Shown here one piece after another: positions 1 to 7,893 of a stretch of 10,665 nt of DNA (position 1 is its first letter; each line of letters begins with the position of its first letter). This stretch comes from Kiritimatiellia bacterium. GTDB taxonomy: Bacteria; Verrucomicrobiota; Kiritimatiellia; SLAD01. The position numbers were made by a program, and so were the translations under genes. The notes below the pieces were generated by a model. The model saw nothing but the letters and a program-made list of their open reading frames with translations, did not search any database and was not told the origin of the DNA. The stretch covers positions 1 to 10,665 of the forward strand of contig SLLF01000292.1 in the NCBI GenBank assembly GCA_007134175.1, written 5' to 3'.

Positions 1-2
1 AT

Positions 3-467
3 GGTGCGCGCGCCCGCTCAGTGGGTTTGAATTCATTTATGGTCTACAAAGTGGTGCGCGTCAGCGCCATTCCCAATGCCGGTCGCTTGCTCCAGCCCGA
101 CATTCCCCTCCAAACCGATTATCCCTGGGCCGACACGCGATCAACACCCGGCGAACGCTGGGACCGCGCCCTGCGTGCCCGTCCCGGCTTGTCCCCTCGC
201 GGCCTGGTGGAACGGCAGCGAATACCGTTCTATCTCGGCGCCACCCATCATGCCCGGTTGGCGGCGATACTGGATTACGAAGACTGGGACACCATTCGGG
301 CACGAATCGACTATCCGGCCGCAGACGAAATCCGCGTGCGCGTGGAACAGCGGTTGCCGCTCAACTTCCCCCTGCGCCGGGCATTCGTGACGGGTGACTA
401 CGTGCCGCTGCAAGCCGTCGAGCACGGTGTGCGCCTGTCGGACCATTCCGCTCTCTATTTGCAATGA
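3..467 (+). CDS. C-terminal part of a TadE-like pilus protein (5' end outside the window)
   Basis: The frame is open from the first bases of the window to a TGA at 465-467, so the true start is probably upstream. In-frame GTG (21) and ATG (39) codons exist but have no convincing ribosome-binding site. The visible ~150 residues contain no membrane segment. They end in a pattern (VRVEQRLPLNFPL, then LSDHSALYLQ) that resembles the extracytoplasmic C-terminus of TadE-like proteins, where a strand-rich domain ends in a short 'R.sDhs.ly' tail. A TadE-like protein would have its single N-terminal helix in the missing part and act as a minor pseudopilin or assembly factor of the Tad pilus. Its stop overlaps the start of the TadG-like gene by 4 bp (ATGA), implying translational coupling. 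The family assignment rests on the C-terminal pattern plus context and is tentative; it could also be another small exported Tad accessory protein. Confidence 0.6.
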   Translation, partial: GARARSVGLNSFMVYKVVRVSAIPNAGRLLQPDIPLQTDYPWADTRSTPGERWDRALRARPGLSPRGLVERQRIPFYLGATHHARLAAILDYEDWDTIRARIDYPAADEIRVRVEQRLPLNFPLRRAFVTGDYVPLQAVEHGVRLSDHSALYLQ

Positions 468-1897
468 ACCCATCCTGTTATTGTCCCCGCAACACGCGTT
501 CCGGACAGGCCATGATCTTCGTGGTCATGGTGCTCGTATTGCTGGCATTCGTTGTGTTCTGGCAATTCGACTTGCACAAGACCCTCTACGTGAAATTGCG
601 GGCACGCGATGCCAGTGATGCCGCAGCCCTGGCCGCTGCCCGCTGGCAGGGACAGACGCTCAACCTGATCGGCGAATTAAACGCGATCCAGGCGGTGCTG
701 CTGACCGAACAACTGGGGACAGCGGCCATCGATACAGCGGAAGCAGACGCACTGAATGATTTGCGCTCCCGCTTAAGCTTCGTCGGGCCGGTGATGGGCT
801 TGGTGGAGGCCAACCAGGTGGCGCATCACAACCGCATATACAACAACCCGTTCTACACCCGGCAACTGCTGGAACATGTGACCCGGATTCACGAGGAATA
901 CGAGCGCCAATTTGTTCCGCCGTGGGACAGTGGCCCCGGCGCACCGGGTGCATGGACGGAATATGCGGCGATGCTTGAGGCGGTCGCCCGCCAAGGCCTC
1001 GCGGTTATGCCGGAAAATCCGAGCTGGTTCATCGACTATATGGACTTCCATCATCCGCTGCTGAACCCGGCCTTTTATGACGCGGTCGCCTCACGCAACT
1101 GGTGCTGGTTTTTCCTGCACCGGCACGCCTTGCTGGCGTCGTACACCAACTGGCGTTCCTGGCCGAGTCTGCCGGCCTTGATGCAACGTGAACCGTTGAA
1201 TGCAGAGGTGTTTAGCCTGCGGTTGAACCGGGTGCGCACGGCGGCGAATTGGCCGGTCTTGTCGCCCCTTGCCCCAAATCCGCGAACGGGCGAGTGGACC
1301 GCTCAAACCGGCGCAGTCGGCGGCGGCCCGGTGGAGCCCGAAGTAGTCTGGCTGGAGGTGGCGTGGCACGGCTATGAGCCGTCCGACTGGTACCGCTGGA
1401 CGGAATTTATCCCTGCCGGATTTCCCTTTCGGTCGCCGGTCCGTTCCGTTTACGATGTGCTCGGGGCCGATGCCGCCGTGCGGGTGGGTGCGTTTGCCGA
1501 TCGCATCACCCCGGGTCTCGGCCGGGGCGAAGTCCTGCGCACCGCCGCCGCCAAACCTTTTGGCCGTTTGCCTGGAGATCAACCGATTCACTCGCTCGGC
1601 ATGGTGTTGCCGGGATTTCACGATGTGCGCTTGATTCCGATGGACGCCTCCACGGCCCCGGAACAAGGGCAGATGCCGGGTTGGCCCGATCACATCTACG
1701 AGCACCTGCCCCTCTACATGCGCCATGGGCCGGGCGCATTGCCGGCGGGCTGCTATTACTGCCGCCAGTTAAATCGCTGGGAAGATCCCGAATTCCGGCA
1801 ACGCGGCCGCGCTTGGCTGGAGCAATACCACCACACGTGCCATCATGCGACAGGTCCAGGCAGCGGACCGGGAGGAGGTACGCGCCGTGGTCACTAA
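464..1897 (+). CDS. TadG-like Tad pilus assembly protein
   Basis: 477 residues. The N-terminus has the TadE/TadG signature: a short polar stretch, then SGQAM followed by one hydrophobic helix (about residues 16-33), an Asp (D36) just after it, and DASDAAALAAARW (about 50-62), which matches the 'D-A-A-D-A-A-A-L-A' segment of TadG-like proteins. Position +5 after the Gly of GQAMIF is Phe rather than the Glu needed by prepilin peptidase, so it is probably membrane-anchored and not processed, as is usual for TadG. The remaining ~440 residues should lie outside the cytoplasmic membrane. They are rich in Trp, Tyr and Pro and contain a CxxC pair (C430/C433) and another Cys at 459 in a His-rich tail, possibly forming disulfides. 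I recognise no von Willebrand A domain, which many larger TadG proteins carry. The start is the ATG in the ATGA overlap with the upstream gene, with no good ribosome-binding site of its own. Its 3' end overlaps the next gene by 11 bp. Confidence 0.72.
   Translation: MNPSCYCPRNTRSGQAMIFVVMVLVLLAFVVFWQFDLHKTLYVKLRARDASDAAALAAARWQGQTLNLIGELNAIQAVLLTEQLGTAAIDTAEADALNDLRSRLSFVGPVMGLVEANQVAHHNRIYNNPFYTRQLLEHVTRIHEEYERQFVPPWDSGPGAPGAWTEYAAMLEAVARQGLAVMPENPSWFIDYMDFHHPLLNPAFYDAVASRNWCWFFLHRHALLASYTNWRSWPSLPALMQREPLNAEVFSLRLNRVRTAANWPVLSPLAPNPRTGEWTAQTGAVGGGPVEPEVVWLEVAWHGYEPSDWYRWTEFIPAGFPFRSPVRSVYDVLGADAAVRVGAFADRITPGLGRGEVLRTAAAKPFGRLPGDQPIHSLGMVLPGFHDVRLIPMDASTAPEQGQMPGWPDHIYEHLPLYMRHGPGALPAGCYYCRQLNRWEDPEFRQRGRAWLEQYHHTCHHATGPGSGPGGGTRRGH
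1871..1878 (+). promoter_or_regulatory. Strong ribosome-binding site deciding the GTG start of the TadE-like gene
   Basis: GGAGGAGG lies inside the 3' end of the TadG-like gene, 8 bases before an in-frame GTG at 1887. A longer in-frame reading from ATG 1845 exists but has no such site. It would also put a charged 14-residue extension before the KRRRTGQAMVEM segment that normally opens a TadE-like protein. The GTG at 1887 is therefore the better start. Confidence 0.75.
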
Positions 1898-2411
1898 ACG
1901 TCGTCGTACCGGCCAGGCGATGGTTGAAATGGTAGCGGGACTCCTCGTTTTGCTGGTGTTACTGGTCGGCCTCCTGCAAGTTGGACGCTTGGCCATCGCC
2001 CACAACCAGGTGATGGTAGCCGCCCGCACCCAGGCCGATGAACAGGCCCGTAGCCGACAGCAGGTGGCTGCGGGACTCGCGTCCGCCTATCTCCTTAATA
2101 TGCATCCCGGCCACGATAACGTCTTTTACAGCCAACACGACATGCCGGTATCAGGTCCGCACGAACCGGTCAGTCGCGCGGTCCTGCGCCCCGCCCGCAT
2201 GCCGGTGCTGCAGTCGTATGCGGGGATAACCCCGCTGCATGAGGCCGACCGATCCCAGCACATAACGGATTCCTTTCGGTGGGTTCGGGGGCGGCAGCGT
2301 ACTGCGCGGATTCCCGTCTATCCCGTGATGCGCCGCTGGGTGGTGCGCGATGAGCATCTGCAGTTGGAACACGAGGTCTGGCTGCCTTGGCTGGGGGGAC
2401 TGGACGAATGA
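1887..2411 (+). CDS. TadE-like pseudopilin
   Basis: 174 residues from the GTG start. A short basic leader (KRRR) is followed by GQAMVEM and a single hydrophobic helix (about residues 11-33). This is the TadE-like N-terminus: Gly-9 could be the prepilin-peptidase cleavage point, which would put Glu-14 at the classical +5 position of the mature protein. After the helix come GRLAIAHNQVMVAARTQADEQAR and an extracytoplasmic domain of ~120 residues. Its tail (VVRDEHLQLEHEVWLPWLGGLDE) resembles the ends of other TadE-like proteins. TadE and TadF pseudopilins are minor components needed for Flp pilus assembly and are processed by the same peptidase as the major pilin. The gene overlaps the TadG-like gene by 11 bp and the next gene by 4 bp (ATGA at 2408-2411). 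The sequence past the helix is diverged, so TadE and TadF cannot be told apart. Confidence 0.78.
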   Translation: MVTKRRRTGQAMVEMVAGLLVLLVLLVGLLQVGRLAIAHNQVMVAARTQADEQARSRQQVAAGLASAYLLNMHPGHDNVFYSQHDMPVSGPHEPVSRAVLRPARMPVLQSYAGITPLHEADRSQHITDSFRWVRGRQRTARIPVYPVMRRWVVRDEHLQLEHEVWLPWLGGLDE

Positions 2412-3163
2412 CGGGTCGCCGCCACAACCATTATCGGTGGCCACGGCTCACGTGGGGCGTGGTGGCTCTCGGCTGGTATTTGGGTTGGGTGATCCCGATC
2501 GGCGAGGCGCGGGTCTTCATGCGGTGGGGCCGGGCGGACCGGCAGTCCTTGGCGGCGGAGACAACAGGCTGGCAACCCGCCCAGCAGGGTACGGTACAGA
2601 TTGATGGACAGACTTATGAGCTGCAGGTGTTCGGTTCCCGGGGCTCCGTTCAACAGACGCTGGCCCGCGTCGAGCGCATCTACCGCGAGCGCGATGCGCA
2701 CGTTCACATCTGGCCGGGCCGCGAACTGGGTGTGGGCCAAGCGATATGGCCCGACCGCGAAACCCGCGTGCTGGTGGTGGCCCCACCCGCTTGGTCCCAG
2801 CAGCTGGTCTTCCTGGTGCACGGGCGCACCGCGCCACGCGACCGCGAGGGGCCTGCTACCCCGATCCTGAACCTGCCCGTTTTCCCCGGGGCCCGGCGTG
2901 GCTCGCACATCAGTCGACCGGACAGCGGTGTGCACACGGCGTTCTGGCGCACCACCGCGACCGTCAGAGACGTATGGGCCTTTTATGACCAGGCCATGGT
3001 GGCCGCAGGTTGGACCCCCTACTTTACCGTTGAGCGCGGCCGCCGCGCCGCCGCGCCGCTGGCGGTCTATACAAAGGGCAACCAACTGTGTTATGTTCAG
3101 GTGTCGCCGGTAAACAACCGGCCCGGGGAACAGATGATTACCGTTTTAGTCAAGGATTCCTAA
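2408..3163 (+). CDS. Uncharacterised exported or membrane-anchored protein of the Tad operon
   Basis: 251 residues from the ATG in the ATGA overlap with the preceding stop; an in-frame GTG upstream (2387) is less likely because the overlap start is typical of this operon. A basic N-terminus (RRHNHYRWPR) followed by a hydrophobic stretch (about residues 14-31) looks like a signal peptide or anchor, so the rest should be periplasmic. I do not recognise the family. The C-terminal ~90 residues start at LPVFPGARRGSH and contain TVRDVWAFYDQAMVAAGW. This resembles a pattern seen in many bacterial exported proteins (a 'P.yPga' strand, then 'fY...l...GW'), usually a small alpha/beta domain. The middle third (about 55-145) reads as alternating strands with a helix rich in Arg and Glu. 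Its position between the pseudopilins and cpaB suggests a Tad periplasmic accessory factor. It could stand in place of a factor such as RcpB, but nothing in the sequence proves this. Confidence 0.8.
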   Translation: MTGRRHNHYRWPRLTWGVVALGWYLGWVIPIGEARVFMRWGRADRQSLAAETTGWQPAQQGTVQIDGQTYELQVFGSRGSVQQTLARVERIYRERDAHVHIWPGRELGVGQAIWPDRETRVLVVAPPAWSQQLVFLVHGRTAPRDREGPATPILNLPVFPGARRGSHISRPDSGVHTAFWRTTATVRDVWAFYDQAMVAAGWTPYFTVERGRRAAAPLAVYTKGNQLCYVQVSPVNNRPGEQMITVLVKDS

Positions 3164-3181
3164 GGGAAAAAGAGGTGTCGC

Positions 3182-3982
3182 GTGAAACATAGAATCATCC
3201 TGGTCGCCGCCATTGCCATCGGGTTGCTGGCGTTTATTTTGACCCACCGCTACTTGCGCGAGGAGCGCGCCCGGCTGTTCGAAGGCGCACAGCGCATTCC
3301 GGTGATTGTGGCTCGCCGCAACCTGCCCGCCGGCACGGTGTTGCAGTTCGAGGACCTCGCCTTACGCGAAGAGTTCGCCAGCGCCGTGGGCCAGAACATC
3401 TTCGGTCCGGAAGACCAGAACCGGGTCATCGGCAAACGATTGCGTTTCCCCTTGGAGCGGGGCGAGCCGTTGTGGTGGTCGCACGTGGATTTGCCGGATC
3501 CGGGCGCGGAAGGTTTGGCCAGCATGATCCGTAGCGGTTTACGGGCGGTTTCGATTCCGATTACCGGCCCTGCCAGCGTCAGCGGTTTAGTCGTGCCCGG
3601 CGACCGGGTTGATATCCTCGGCACCTTCACCTTCCCCGCCCGCGAGCTGGAAGGGGAAATGGAATCGGTCACCCTGACCATGCTGCAGGATGTCAGTGTG
3701 CTGGCCACCGGGCAGCAACTGGCCCGCGATGCGGCCTTGTTGGGCGCGGACCGTCGGCCGGGCGCCTATTCGATGATCACGTTCGAAGTCACCCCGCGCG
3801 AGGCGGAGCTGCTGGTGTTCGCGCAACATGTCCGCGGACAACTCCACTTGAGCCTGCGCCACGGGGAAGATGTCCATTACGAGCACGACCTGCCGTCCGT
3901 CAATTTTGAGCATATCGAGGAGAAACTGGAGGAATATAACCTCTACCGGCAGCAGTACATTCGACTCAAAGGTGAATTGTAA
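3182..3982 (+). CDS. cpaB: Flp pilus assembly protein CpaB (RcpC)
   Basis: 266 residues. The start is GTG, chosen because AGAGGTG (3171-3177) sits just upstream and the protein then opens with a basic residue pair and one hydrophobic helix (about 5-21). A SAF domain follows (about 38-103: IPVIVARRNLPAGTVL, then ALREEF, then GKRLRFPLERGEPL). Next is the RcpC/CpaB domain (about 112-240: RAVSIPITGPASVSGLVVPGDRVDIL, then an ITFEVTPREAELLVFA segment, a typical CpaB pattern). CpaB is anchored in the cytoplasmic membrane, reaches into the periplasm and is needed for stable assembly or function of the outer-membrane secretin CpaC/RcpA. Here the secretin gene, which often follows cpaB, is absent and the ATPase gene comes next after 21 bp. 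The C-terminal ~25 residues (HIEEKLEEYNLYRQQYIRLKGEL) look helical or coiled-coil, which is not a usual CpaB ending. Confidence 0.93.
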   Translation: MKHRIILVAAIAIGLLAFILTHRYLREERARLFEGAQRIPVIVARRNLPAGTVLQFEDLALREEFASAVGQNIFGPEDQNRVIGKRLRFPLERGEPLWWSHVDLPDPGAEGLASMIRSGLRAVSIPITGPASVSGLVVPGDRVDILGTFTFPARELEGEMESVTLTMLQDVSVLATGQQLARDAALLGADRRPGAYSMITFEVTPREAELLVFAQHVRGQLHLSLRHGEDVHYEHDLPSVNFEHIEEKLEEYNLYRQQYIRLKGEL

Positions 3983-4003
3983 GCTGGTGGCCACCCGCAT
4001 GAC

Positions 4004-5734
4004 ATGAGCACCGAACCCGCCCAATTTATTCTGGAATGCGTCGCGCCGGACGGCCAAGCCGCGCCGCGCCGGGTGGACGCGGGTGTCTATACCATTGGGT
4101 CCGCCACCGGTAATAAATTGCGCCTGACCGGCACCGGCGTGGCCCCGCGCCACGCAGTGCTGACGTTGATGCCGGACGAGTCCTATATCGAGGAGCTGCT
4201 GAGCGAGACCGGGGTTTGGGTCGAAGAAGAAAAAATAGCGGGCCGACGCCGTGTCTTCCCGCACCAGACCATGCGGATTGGCGACTACGCGCTGAGCTAC
4301 GCCCCGGCGGCGGAGCAGGACATGGAACCCGCACCGGCACCGCCGCCGCCTGAGCCGCCTCCGCCTTCAACACCCGTTTCGCCCGCGCCGCCACCCGTCC
4401 CTGCACCCTCCGCCAACCGTGTCGTATCGGATACCGCGGAACACACCATCAAGCGTCAGCTCCAGGCGGAACTGCTGGAGCGGCTGGATATCAAGCGCCT
4501 TACCATTCAACAGGTCAAAGAGGACGAGTTGCGCGTCCGCGTCGAGCAGACACTGGAGAAGCTGATCGGCGAAATCCGCCACCGCTTGCCGGCCGGGATG
4601 GACGCCCAACGGTTGGCCAAGGAACTTTTTGACGAGGCGGTGGGCCTCGGCCCGCTGGAGGATCTGTTGCAGGATCCGGCGATTACCGAAATCATGGTCA
4701 ACGGCCCCCGCAAGATCTACATCGAACGCGCGGGCAAACTGTTCCAAACGGAAAAAAGCTTCATCGACGACAACTCGGTGCTGGCGGTGATCGAGCGCAT
4801 TGTCTCGCCCATAGGCCGGCGCATCGATGAAAGTTCCCCGTATGTAGACGCCCGTCTGCCGGACGGTTCGCGGGTTAACGCCATCATCCCGCCCCTCTCG
4901 CTGAGCGGGCCGTGCCTGACCATCCGGATTTTTTCCAAGGAGCCATTAGGTGATGACGACCTGTGCCGGTTCGGAACGGTTACGCCGGAATTGTGCCGCT
5001 TCATCGAGGCCACCGTGCGCGCCCGCAAGAACATCATCATCTCCGGCGGCACCGGCTCGGGCAAGACCACCCTGCTGAACGTCGTCAGCCATTACCTGCC
5101 CGGCGATGAACGGATCGTGACCATTGAGGACGCCGCCGAGCTGCGGCTGCCGCAGGAACACGTGGTGCGGCTGGAGGCGCGCCCCCCCAACATTGAAGGG
5201 CGCGGTGCGATCACCATTCGCGATCTGGTCCGCAACGCGCTACGTATGCGGCCGGACCGGATTGTGGTGGGCGAATGCCGGGGGGGTGAGGCGCTGGACA
5301 TGTTGCAGGCGATGAATACCGGGCATGAAGGGTCCCTGACCACCATCCACGCCAATGCACCGCGCGATGCGTTGTCGCGCTTGGAAACCATGGTGCTGAT
5401 GGCCGGCATGGAGTTGCCCTTGCGGGCCATCCGGGAGCAGATCGGCGCCGCCATCCATCTGGTGGTGCACTTGTCGCGTTTCAGTGACGGTTCGCGCAAG
5501 GTGAACCGCATCGCGGAAGTGGTCGGCATGGAGGGCGATACCCTGACCTTGCAGGATCTGTTCACCTACGAACAGACCGGGATCGGGTCTGACGGGCGGG
5601 TGTGTGGCCAGTTTAAGCCGACCGGGGCCGTGCCGACCTTTCTGGAGGAGATGCGGACGCGCGGGATCGAGCTGGATCCGGTCATTTTTGACGAGGCGCA
5701 CTGGACTCGCGCACCGGAACCGGAGTCGGCGTGA
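4004..5734 (+). CDS. cpaF: Tad pilus secretion ATPase CpaF (TadA) with an N-terminal FHA-like domain
   Basis: 576 residues, longer than a typical CpaF because of an N-terminal addition. Residues ~8-100 look like a forkhead-associated fold ([29 protein letters not shown], then [10 protein letters not shown]). A proline-rich linker covers ~101-137. The rest is CpaF: an N-terminal helical domain with [14 protein letters not shown], then [14 protein letters not shown], and the RecA-like domain with Walker A GGTGSGKT (348-355). The Walker B region is RPDRIVVGE (416-424, E424), followed by [21 protein letters not shown] and a His box SLTTIHAN (444-451). All catalytic elements are intact. CpaF hydrolyses ATP on the cytoplasmic face and drives TadB/TadC for Flp pilus assembly. 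It starts 21 bp after cpaB with only a weak upstream GGTGG, and its stop overlaps the tadB start (TGATG). The FHA part is degenerate (see findings). Confidence 0.95.
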   Translation: MSTEPAQFILECVAPDGQAAPRRVDAGVYTIGSATGNKLRLTGTGVAPRHAVLTLMPDESYIEELLSETGVWVEEEKIAGRRRVFPHQTMRIGDYALSYAPAAEQDMEPAPAPPPPEPPPPSTPVSPAPPPVPAPSANRVVSDTAEHTIKRQLQAELLERLDIKRLTIQQVKEDELRVRVEQTLEKLIGEIRHRLPAGMDAQRLAKELFDEAVGLGPLEDLLQDPAITEIMVNGPRKIYIERAGKLFQTEKSFIDDNSVLAVIERIVSPIGRRIDESSPYVDARLPDGSRVNAIIPPLSLSGPCLTIRIFSKEPLGDDDLCRFGTVTPELCRFIEATVRARKNIIISGGTGSGKTTLLNVVSHYLPGDERIVTIEDAAELRLPQEHVVRLEARPPNIEGRGAITIRDLVRNALRMRPDRIVVGECRGGEALDMLQAMNTGHEGSLTTIHANAPRDALSRLETMVLMAGMELPLRAIREQIGAAIHLVVHLSRFSDGSRKVNRIAEVVGMEGDTLTLQDLFTYEQTGIGSDGRVCGQFKPTGAVPTFLEEMRTRGIELDPVIFDEAHWTRAPEPESA

Positions 5735-6612
5735 TGGCGCCGCATTTTTTGCCGTTGGCGTTCGCCGTTTGCTTCGCTGGACTAGCGTATGTGTTGCTGT
5801 GGACCGTGCGCGACGCCCTGACCCATTATGATCAAGCCTATGTAACCGATACGGCCCGGCAGTATGAAGATTTGTTTCTATTCATTCCACCAGCCCGCTT
5901 GAACGCGGTTGCCCGCATCACGGCGCTGGCGGTGTTTCTACTCTTTTTCGCCATAACCGCTGATCTAGGGGCCGCCGCAGGTTGGCTGCGCGGCCTGTTG
6001 ATCGGCGGCGTGATGGGTGTGGCGGTGCTGTTTGCGCCCGGCGGTCTGCTGCGCATCCTGCGCCGCCGCCGCCTGGAACGATTCAATGAGCAGTTGGTGG
6101 AGGGACTGCAAACCATGAGCAACGCCTTGCGCGCCGGCTACAGCATCACACAGGCCATAGAAAGCGTAGTCAAGGAAGGGCGCACCCCGATCGCCCAGGA
6201 GTTCGGCATGTTTTTGCAACAACTGCGCGTTGGCGTGAAGCTGGCGGACGCGCTCGACCAATTAGACAAACGGGTTGGCAGCGAGGATCTGACCTTGATG
6301 CTGCTGGCGATTGAAACGGCGCGCCAATCCGGGGGAAACTTGACCGAAGTGTTTGATAAGATCGCGGTTACCATTCGCGAACGGTTACGGATTAAAGGCC
6401 GCGTCGCCTCCTTGACGGCCCAGGGCCGGTTGCAGGGGATCGTGGTCGGGACCATGCCGTTTCTATTGCTGTTGGTGCTTTGGCTGCTGGATCCGGTCAT
6501 GATGCAGAACTTTTACACCAGTCCGATCGGCTTGGCCGCCTTGGGCGTTGTCATCTTGCTGGACCTGATGGGGTTCCTTTTGATTCGTCGCATCATCAGG
6601 ATCCGGATATGA
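5734..6612 (+). CDS. tadB: Tad pilus inner-membrane platform protein TadB
   Basis: 292 residues. The ATG at 5734 shares its A with the cpaF stop (TGATG) and has GGAG 8 bases upstream; an alternative GTG one codon earlier would add a single residue. Hydrophobic helices are at about 5-25, 60-77, 86-106, 236-253 and 266-285. The cytoplasmic T2SSF (GspF) domain spans about 115-240, with the family patterns FNEQLVEGLQTMSNALRAGYS (about 117-137), ETARQSGGNLTEVFDKIAVTIRER (about 194-217) and a Gly-rich LTAQGRLQGIVVG before the fourth helix. TadB and TadC together form the membrane platform on which pilin subunits are extracted and assembled by CpaF. Size and layout match ordinary TadB proteins. The gene lies 13 bp before tadC. 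Confidence 0.95.
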   Translation: MAPHFLPLAFAVCFAGLAYVLLWTVRDALTHYDQAYVTDTARQYEDLFLFIPPARLNAVARITALAVFLLFFAITADLGAAAGWLRGLLIGGVMGVAVLFAPGGLLRILRRRRLERFNEQLVEGLQTMSNALRAGYSITQAIESVVKEGRTPIAQEFGMFLQQLRVGVKLADALDQLDKRVGSEDLTLMLLAIETARQSGGNLTEVFDKIAVTIRERLRIKGRVASLTAQGRLQGIVVGTMPFLLLLVLWLLDPVMMQNFYTSPIGLAALGVVILLDLMGFLLIRRIIRIRI

Positions 6613-6625
6613 AGAGGTGGGTGCC

Positions 6626-7549
6626 ATGAATTTTACTTGGTTGTTTATTGCGGTGTGCGCGGGGCTGGCGGCGTCTGGCGTGGCCTGGTACGCCGGTTAT
6701 ACCTCGTTGCAGATCACCTATGTCACCTTGGCCGACGGGCGCCGCCGCGAGCGGCGCCTGCCGCTGAGCATGCGCTGGCTGTTGCCATTTGCCCCCAACC
6801 TCAAACCACTGTTCGACCGGCCCGCTTGGGTACCGGCCAGGGAAAAAATCCGGCGCGACCTAATTGCGGCGGGGTACACCGACTTGATCGCGCCGTATGA
6901 ATTGCTGGCGCTACGCGTGCTGATGCCGCTGGTTCTGGGCGTCGGCGGGTCGGTACTGCTCTACCTCGTTATGTGGCAGCTACCGGGCCGCCTGGGACCG
7001 GTCTTGCTTGAACGCCAAGCCCTCTTGTACGGCCTGTTGCTGGCGCTGAGCCTGTTCTATCCCGGCTGGTGGCTGAAACAGGCGCGGCGGCAGCGGCACG
7101 AGGAGATCGAACGCGCCCTGCCGTTTGTGCTGGATCTGCTGACCTTGTCGGTCGAGGCCGGCATCGACTTCATGACCGCCGTGCGCCGGATTGTGGAACG
7201 GCGCGAGCCGGACGCGTTAGGCGAGGAGCTGATTCGGGTGTTCCGGCAGATTCAAGTAGGCAAAACCCGGCGCGAAGCGCTGCGCGACATGGCGCAACGT
7301 GTCAACCACCCCGACCTGTACGCCGTCACCAACGCCTTGGTGCAAGCGGACGAGCTCGGGTCCAGCATCGGCACCGCGCTGCGGCTGCAAGCCGATCAAA
7401 TGCGGGTCCGGCGCTACCAGCGCGCTGAGAAGCTGGCCAACGAGGCCCCGGTCAAGCTGTTGTTCCCGCTGATTGCGTTCATCTTTCCCGCTGTATTCAT
7501 CGTGCTTATGGGCCCGATCTTGATGGAACTGCTCCGTCAAGGTTTCTAG
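6626..7549 (+). CDS. tadC: Tad pilus inner-membrane platform protein TadC
   Basis: 307 residues from ATG 6626; AGAGGTG at 6613-6619 is a ribosome-binding site for this codon, whereas the in-frame GTG at 6617 lies inside it. Hydrophobic helices are at about 4-24, 92-118, 131-150 and 277-300. The T2SSF domain spans ~164-290, opening with ALPFVLDLLTLSVEAGIDF and ending with ADELGSSIGTALRLQADQMR and a basic helix into the last membrane segment, the typical TadC C-terminus. It partners TadB in the platform complex. It is the last gene of the operon here: no tadD follows, and the next 650 bp are non-coding. No intrinsic terminator with a U-run was found after the stop; a short GTCTG/CAGAC hairpin at 7570-7582 lacks one. 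Confidence 0.95.
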   Translation: MNFTWLFIAVCAGLAASGVAWYAGYTSLQITYVTLADGRRRERRLPLSMRWLLPFAPNLKPLFDRPAWVPAREKIRRDLIAAGYTDLIAPYELLALRVLMPLVLGVGGSVLLYLVMWQLPGRLGPVLLERQALLYGLLLALSLFYPGWWLKQARRQRHEEIERALPFVLDLLTLSVEAGIDFMTAVRRIVERREPDALGEELIRVFRQIQVGKTRREALRDMAQRVNHPDLYAVTNALVQADELGSSIGTALRLQADQMRVRRYQRAEKLANEAPVKLLFPLIAFIFPAVFIVLMGPILMELLRQGF

Positions 7550-7628
7550 TTTGACTGAACGGGAAGGCGGTCTGGAGCAGACTCCAATAAAAGAGAACCA
7601 CAGATGCGGGATGCCTCTTAGGTCTTGC

Positions 7629-7653
7629 AATCGTCCACCGTAATCGTCCACCG
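7629..7653. repeat. 13-bp tandem duplication
   Basis: AATCGTCCACCG occurs at 7629-7640 and again at 7642-7653, giving a period of 13 bp with a single base between copies. It sits in the tadC downstream region and looks like a slipped-strand duplication. No function is evident. Confidence 0.85.
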
Positions 7654-7893
7654 AAATGGGCAAGAAAAAGCGGGGAGAAAGCAGAGAGCCAAGCCAAGCA
7701 GGCCCGCCCCAGCCGATTGGGCGGCAAGGAATCGATGAGGAACTTGTGGTGTGTGTTGAGATGGCTAAGGACTCAGTCTTTCCGACCAGAGTCCCGATCA
7801 CGCCGCCAGGCGGATTTCGGGGCGGAGTAGAGATCTCGTGCTCCCGCCAACCACCTCCCGCAGTCGCAATTTGTCGATTGGCGCGACCCCGCT

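Noticed and set aside
1845..1886. Longer start (ATG 1845) for the TadE-like gene
   Set aside because: No ribosome-binding site, and it adds a charged extension. The GTG at 1887 has GGAGGAGG at ideal spacing and gives a normal TadE-like N-terminus.
2318..3085. 255-codon - strand reading frame (also 1091-1726 and 3587-4264)
   Set aside because: High-GC shadows opposite well-supported operon genes, with no start signals or recognisable motifs.
7570..7582. GTCTG-GAG-CAGAC hairpin after tadC as a terminator
   Set aside because: Only a 5-bp stem and no following T-run, so it does not qualify as an intrinsic terminator.
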